This document shows positions 13,641 through 16,575 of a stretch of DNA of 16,575 nucleotides, in pieces. Both the position numbers and the translations under genes were made by a program. Location: positions 1 through 16,575 of the forward strand of contig JBBRTW010000115.1 of assembly GCA_038244055.1 (NCBI GenBank), in the 5' to 3' direction. A model generated the notes under the pieces. That model was not told where the DNA came from. It saw only the letters and a program-made list of their open reading frames with translations, and did not search any database. Position 1 is the first letter of the stretch. Each line of letters opens with the position of its first letter. Source of the DNA: DASPKW01 sp038244055 (lineage in GTDB: Bacteria; Planctomycetota; Phycisphaerae; Tepidisphaerales; Tepidisphaeraceae).

Positions 13641-14120
13641 TCAGCCCTTCAGATCACTCTCCCCAATCAACTTAAACCCCTTGCGGATCATGATTTGCGC
13701 CGCCAGGGTGGGTTCGTCGCAATAGAGGGCCAAGGTCGGGCCATGGGGGCGGAGCAGGAGGGGATATGCGTAATGGATATTGATCTCAGCGCTGAGCATG
13801 GCCGAGCAGATGGCGATGAGGGGCTGCTTCGTGTTCTTGGGCAATTCGACGGCCAAAAGGTCGGTCTCGCCATAGGGGAAGCCGTGTTCTTCGAGAACCT
13901 CTTTGCCTAAATCGGGGTCGGAGCAAATGATGCGGACGAGCGCGGCATCGCCGGATTCCTCGATGGAAAGAGCCACGATCTTGGCCGACTGTTCTTCAAA
14001 GGCGCGGACCAATTGCTGGAGCCGGCCCACCTTATTTTGCAGGAAAATAGTGAACTGGCGGATTCGAGTGGGCTCGAATCCGTTGCCGTTCTCGGTCTGG
14101 GGGGGAAGGAGTTCTTCCAT
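13641..14120 (-). CDS. Tandem ACT-domain protein
   Basis: 159 residues from ATG 14118..14120 (minus). Two ACT-type ligand-binding modules are visible: one from about residue 21 (RQFTIFLQNKVGRLQQLVRA, the classic beta-strand then N-K-x-G-R-L helix start) to about 90, and a second from about 91 (AVELPKNTKQPLIAICSAML, then INIHYAYPLLL, LALYCDEPTLAAQIMIRKG). ACT domains bind amino acids and control metabolic enzymes; a stand-alone double ACT protein is probably a sensor or regulatory subunit. No enzyme domain is attached and no amino-acid biosynthesis gene is next to it. No Shine-Dalgarno is seen. It lies downstream of the pseudopilin gene, beyond a terminator, so it probably has its own promoter, which I could not place. 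Confidence 0.88.
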   Translation of the reverse strand: MEELLPPQTENGNGFEPTRIRQFTIFLQNKVGRLQQLVRAFEEQSAKIVALSIEESGDAALVRIICSDPDLGKEVLEEHGFPYGETDLLAVELPKNTKQPLIAICSAMLSAEINIHYAYPLLLRPHGPTLALYCDEPTLAAQIMIRKGFKLIGESDLKG

Positions 14121-14160
14121 GGATAGGGAAGGATATCGGAAAGCGGGGGTGGAAAGATAG

Positions 14161-14203
14161 GAAAAAAGACCGGCAGGGCTCGCCGCGAGGCGAGCCCTGC
14201 CGG
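14161..14203 (-). terminator. Intrinsic terminator of the pseudopilin gene
   Basis: CCGGCAGGGCTCGCC (14170..14184) and GGCGAGCCCTGCCGG (14189..14203) form a perfect 15-bp stem with a 4-nt loop. On the minus strand the stem is followed by TCTTTTTTC (14161..14169). It lies 33 nt past the pseudopilin stop. Confidence 0.9.
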
Positions 14204-14235
14204 GTTGAAGACAAAATGGTCACCGCGAGGCGAGC

Positions 14236-15093
14236 TTACTTAGCGCCGGCGGGGAGAAGGATGCTGTCACCCGTCCACTTGGGAACGCCACCCGCGGTCG
14301 AGCCGGCGGTGGGAGCGCTGCCGCTGGACTCAACTGAGCCATCGGTCGAACCGCTCTGGGTGTAGATGTTGTCCTTGCGGACGCCAACGAAGGGCTGCTG
14401 GCTCCAATCCACATGGCCATCGCCGAAGAGAACGTTCTCGCCGGCCTGGGTGTGGTTGTTGCTGTTGGCCTTCTGCATGCTCTTGGCAGAAGCGGAGCTA
14501 TTGGCGGCACCGGAGGTGGTGACATCGTAATTGCCCTGCTTGCCGGGGTTCCAGTCACCCGCGACGGCGAATTCAGCGCCGACGGTCTGGTTGACCTTGT
14601 AGCCGTTGCTGACGGCGGCCGCATCCGGGTAGGGGTTGCAGTAGCTGTAGCTCAGGTTCTTCTTGTCGGTGAAGTCCGCGCGGACCTGGGCGGTGTTGGT
14701 GCCGCCGCCGTAGTTGTCCTTCTCATCGTTGGACGAGGGGCAGACGAAGACTTCGGGGGTCACATCCTGGGTGCGGATGAGCATGAACAACGCCGCGCTG
14801 ACGTTGTTGGCGGTGCAGAGCATGGGATCGGTCTTGGCCGCATCCACGAGCCACGTCGGGGCCGCAGTGGCCGAGTAGACAGCGCGGGGGTAGTTGCCCT
14901 TGTTCTCATTGGCGTAGAGAAGAATGGCCTGGCCGACCTGGCGCAGATTGGAACCGCATTTCACACGGTTGGCGGTCTCGCGGGCTTTGTTAAGCGACGG
15001 GAGAAGGATCGAGATCAGGAGTGCGATGATCCCGATAACCACGAGGAGTTCGACAAGGGTGAAACCCTTGCCACGATTCAGACGCTTCGTCAT
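14236..15093 (-). CDS. Type II secretion/type IV pilin-like protein with prepilin cleavage motif
   Basis: 285 residues from ATG 15091..15093 (minus) with GAAAGGAG 7-8 nt upstream. The short basic leader MTKRLNRGKG is cleaved by prepilin peptidase between G10 and F11, leaving FTLVELLVVIGIIALLISIL with the conserved Glu at +5. The pattern CGSNLRQVGQAILLYANEN (46-64) and the C-terminal HTQAGENVLFGDGHVDW (214-230, an H-x9/10-DG motif) are typical of the expanded planctomycete pseudopilin-like family, usually present in many copies per genome. The tail is Gly/Ser-rich. It would sit in the inner membrane or in a pseudopilus. It has its own long leader and a strong terminator, so it is monocistronic. 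Confidence 0.93.
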   Translation of the reverse strand: MTKRLNRGKGFTLVELLVVIGIIALLISILLPSLNKARETANRVKCGSNLRQVGQAILLYANENKGNYPRAVYSATAAPTWLVDAAKTDPMLCTANNVSAALFMLIRTQDVTPEVFVCPSSNDEKDNYGGGTNTAQVRADFTDKKNLSYSYCNPYPDAAAVSNGYKVNQTVGAEFAVAGDWNPGKQGNYDVTTSGAANSSASAKSMQKANSNNHTQAGENVLFGDGHVDWSQQPFVGVRKDNIYTQSGSTDGSVESSGSAPTAGSTAGGVPKWTGDSILLPAGAK

Positions 15094-15433
15094 ACGAAGC
15101 TCCTTTCAGGAAACGTCGCCAGAACGCAACCAGAGGAGTCGATGGGATAAGAGAAAGATGATTGCTGGTAAACAGCATGGCCGGGTCAAAACTGACCGGG
15201 CCGATCATCGATATCCTCAACCGCTGGTCCTGTGCGACACAGGTGGGAATCACCGGCGAACGCCGCCGATGCTATTCTTCAAAGGAGTTTAATGCAGGCG
15301 AGACGCCAGCACCATAATATTTTGCGGCCTCAACAGCCGACCGCCCTGAAAACCGCCCCCTCAAGTTGTACAGCCGATAACACTCTGCACATTCAAACGT
15401 TGTGGATAGGGAATTATTATGCAACGTCTGACT
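15094..15433 (-). promoter_or_regulatory. Predicted 340-nt structured leader of the pseudopilin gene
   Basis: From the promoter at 15440..15469 to the ATG there are about 340 nt without a convincing gene. Visible hairpins: GGCCGGGTCA/TGACCGGGCC around AAAC (15179..15202, one mismatch), CCTGTG-CGA-CACAGG (15229..15243, perfect) and CGGC-GAAC-GCCG (15254..15265). An 8-codon upstream ORF begins ATGGTGCTG on the minus strand near 15320. I cannot match the leader to a known riboswitch class. Confidence 0.4.
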
Positions 15434-15439
15434 GAAAGG

Positions 15440-15469
15440 ATTGTACCGGCAATGCGCTAAGCGAGTCAA
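15440..15469 (-). promoter_or_regulatory. Sigma-70-type promoter upstream of the pseudopilin leader
   Basis: On the minus strand TTGACT (15464..15469), an 18-nt spacer and TACAAT (15440..15445): 5 of 6 matches in each box. It is the best consensus promoter in the window. It reads toward the pseudopilin gene. The 130 bp between it and the coaD stop (15603) are AT-rich and show no gene. Confidence 0.55.
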
Positions 15470-15602
15470 GATTTGATTTCGGCGCAAAATAGAAATGCGC
15501 CGGGAAAAGCACAAGCGGAATGGGCAAGGGGAGTTATAGCCGATTAGCGGATGATGATCCGATGAGAGAATCGAGGGCATCGAAAATTTTTTCACGAATT
15601 GA

Positions 15603-16133
15603 CTAAATAGAGGGGGCATCCGGCGCTGGCGGGATGAGGCGCTGATAGTGGGGCTGGATCTCACGGAGTTTCTGGACAACGAGGTCGGGAAGCAGGCCCG
15701 CGAGCTGGCCAACATCCCCGCCAAGGGCCACAATCTGGCGAATCAGGGAACTGCTGGTCAGGGCGTACTGGTCTCCCGTCATGATGAAAACGGTCTCGAC
15801 CCCCCCTACCGCGCGGTTGGCCTGGGCGAGCTGGAATTCGTAGCGCAGGTCTGAGGCATCGCGGATTCCCCGCAGGATTGCGATAGCGCCGGTCTTGCGG
15901 ACGAAGTCGACGGTCAGCCCGCTGTAGCTCTCGATGACGATCCCGGGGATTCCCGCCAGCGCATGATTCAACATTTCCAGGCGCTCCTCGAGGGGGAACA
16001 TCTCCCTTTTGTCGGGGTTGATGCCGACGGCGACGATCATCTCATCGAAAAGCCGAACACCCCGGCGGATCACGTCGAGGTGGCCGTTGGTGATGGGGTC
16101 GAACTGGCCTGGGAAGACGGCGCGCTTGAGCAT
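15603..16133 (-). CDS. coaD: Phosphopantetheine adenylyltransferase
   Basis: 176 residues, slightly longer than the usual 155-170 because of a Pro-rich tail (LIPPAPDAPSI). CoaD joins 4'-phosphopantetheine to ATP to give dephospho-CoA, the fourth step of CoA synthesis, in the cytosol. Motifs: FPGQFDPITNGHLDVI at 7-22 with the nucleotidyltransferase TxGH (T16, G18? N17, H18), RGIRDASDLRYE at 88-99 and the ATP-binding SSSLIRQIVALGGDV at 127-141. All family signatures are intact. The start ATG (16131..16133, minus) lacks a Shine-Dalgarno. It lies alone; an 18-bp inverted repeat and a heptamer array are directly upstream. Confidence 0.96.
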   Translation of the reverse strand: MLKRAVFPGQFDPITNGHLDVIRRGVRLFDEMIVAVGINPDKREMFPLEERLEMLNHALAGIPGIVIESYSGLTVDFVRKTGAIAILRGIRDASDLRYEFQLAQANRAVGGVETVFIMTGDQYALTSSSLIRQIVALGGDVGQLAGLLPDLVVQKLREIQPHYQRLIPPAPDAPSI

Positions 16134-16152
16134 GGGGGGATTGTTATTTGTG

Positions 16153-16170
16153 GATGGTCAATTGTCCATC
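16153..16170. promoter_or_regulatory. 18-bp inverted repeat upstream of coaD (operator-like)
   Basis: GATGGTCAATTGTCCATC: 16 of 18 positions are self-complementary, with only the T at positions 6 and 13 breaking the symmetry. It lies 20 nt upstream of the coaD ATG. On the minus strand it contains TTGACC, but no -10 box fits. It could be an operator or an mRNA hairpin. Confidence 0.3.
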
Positions 16171-16288
16171 GTTAGTTACTAGTTGATAGTTGCTAGTTGC
16201 TAGTTGTTGGTTGCTAGTTGCGAGTTGTTAGTTGCTAGTTGCTAGTTGTTGGTTGCGAGTTGCGAGTTGTTAGTTGCTAGTGTTAGTT
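16171..16288. repeat. Long heptamer array (GCTAGTT family)
   Basis: About 16 consecutive 7-bp units: GTTAGTT, ACTAGTT, GATAGTT, then GCTAGTT, GTTGGTT, GCGAGTT and GTTAGTT variants; one base is missing near 16281. A 42-bp block of six units (16192..16233) is repeated at 16234..16275 with one mismatch, which shows recent block duplication. It lies upstream of coaD. Confidence 0.9.
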
Positions 16289-16297
16289 GTTTGCGAG

Positions 16298-16322
16298 GTC
16301 ATGCTGAGCGCAGCGAAGCATC
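16298..16322 (+). repeat. Dispersed intergenic repeat of the ATGCTGAGCG...GAAGCAT type
   Basis: GTCATGCTGAGCGCAGCG followed by AAGCATC: an imperfect palindrome with ATGCT/AGCAT arms. From general knowledge this string recurs between genes in many unrelated bacterial genomes. Only one copy is in the window. Confidence 0.5.
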
Positions 16323-16449
16323 TTGCCTCAACGGTGGGGGATGTTCGAAAAAAATGACTGGCACCGACGTTCGAATAATCGCCTCCAGCGATCAAGTTGG
16401 GGAGGTTGAGGATCGATGAAAGAGGTGGGTTTGTTTATCGGAACAGTCT

Positions 16450-16575
16450 TTATGACGGACATGGTTGAGAATCGCCGGCGGAGGGATTGGGCGGGGAAAC
16501 CTCGATCGAAGGGAAAGAGCCCGGGGCCGCTCGGGCCAGCCACGCGACCAGCGTCAGAAACGGTACGGCGGCGAC
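16450..16575 (-). CDS. Probable C-terminal end of a gene running in from the right edge
   Basis: On the minus strand the frame starting at base 16575 is open for 41 codons and stops at TAA (16450..16452). It reads VAAVPFLTLVAWLARAAPGS and then a Pro/Ser-rich tail. The start looks like a membrane helix, as in the last helix of a membrane protein. A competing frame (16328..16543) is longer but Arg-rich and less protein-like. The family cannot be judged from this fragment. Confidence 0.35.
   Translation of the reverse strand, partial: VAAVPFLTLVAWLARAAPGSFPSIEVSPPNPSAGDSQPCPS

Noticed and set aside
14990..15208. Minus-strand ORF starting at ATG 15206..15208 behind GAGG, overlapping the pseudopilin start
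   Set aside because: It reads through the pseudopilin N-terminus in another frame; composition is not protein-like after the overlap. Probably a shadow frame.
15292..15435. 47-codon plus-strand ORF with a strong Shine-Dalgarno (AAAGGAG, 15281..15287)
   Set aside because: The peptide (MQARRQHHNILRPQQ...) is Gln/Arg-rich without family pattern, has no promoter, and is antisense to the predicted pseudopilin leader. Possible but not supported.
16171..16288. CRISPR-like regular repeats
   Set aside because: The unit is 7 bp with no spacers; this is a simple tandem array. The same holds for the other heptamer loci.
16328..16543. 71-codon minus-strand ORF near the right edge
   Set aside because: Arg/Pro-rich, crosses no recognisable motif, and competes with an edge-open frame that has a membrane-helix-like start.

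Overview
The window reads as chromosomal DNA of a GC-rich planctomycete, most likely of the Phycisphaerae type. Two things point there: an exported protein with a VPEP...RRGRR PEP-CTERM sorting tail (1373..2722), and a pseudopilin-like protein with a GFTLVELLVVIGIIALLISILLPSL N-terminus (shown here only as a family pattern, split at residue 20 in practice) and an H...GDG C-terminal motif (14236..15093). The assignment to class is inference. No phage, plasmid, CRISPR, tRNA or rRNA feature was seen.

Layout, left to right. A cell-surface-type repeat protein runs in from the left edge (1..1008, +). A PEP-CTERM protein follows behind a clear sigma-70-type promoter and a folded 5' leader, and ends at a strong terminator. 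A small three-helix membrane protein (-) comes next. A two-gene unit, ubiX plus a CsrA-like gene (3542..4499, +), is bracketed by two inverted copies of a palindromic element. Then come a class II-type histone-deacetylase-family amidohydrolase (-), a TVP38/TMEM64 membrane protein (-), and two overlapping paralogous single-TM proteins with secretin-N-like character (6753..8725, -). A [2Fe-2S] thioredoxin-like ferredoxin (+) is divergent from these by 18 bp. infA (-) is boxed in by two small MITE-like elements. A PA14-domain exported protein and a second exported protein (both +) are followed by a degenerate HPr-kinase-like protein (-), a tandem ACT protein (-), the pseudopilin (-, with a predicted leader of about 340 nt) and coaD (-). 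A probable C-terminal gene fragment lies at the right edge.

Most genes are single housekeeping or envelope genes with frequent strand switches, so there is no large operon. The clearest transcription units are ubiX-csrA-like (14 nt gap) and the ATGA-coupled pair 7682..8725 / 6753..7685.

The most unusual items are: (1) the CsrA-like protein, which aligns gaplessly to CsrA twice, keeping strand beta1 only in the first copy and beta5 only in the second, as if a CsrA dimer had been fused and reduced to one RNA-binding site; (2) two non-autonomous transposon-like elements with perfect terminal repeats and perfect target duplications on either side of infA; (3) an HPr-kinase-like protein with its P-loop replaced; (4) a family of intergenic 7-bp tandem arrays, three of them arranged as inverted pairs; (5) structured leaders ahead of the PEP-CTERM and pseudopilin genes. 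All calls come from reading the sequence alone; no database search was run.
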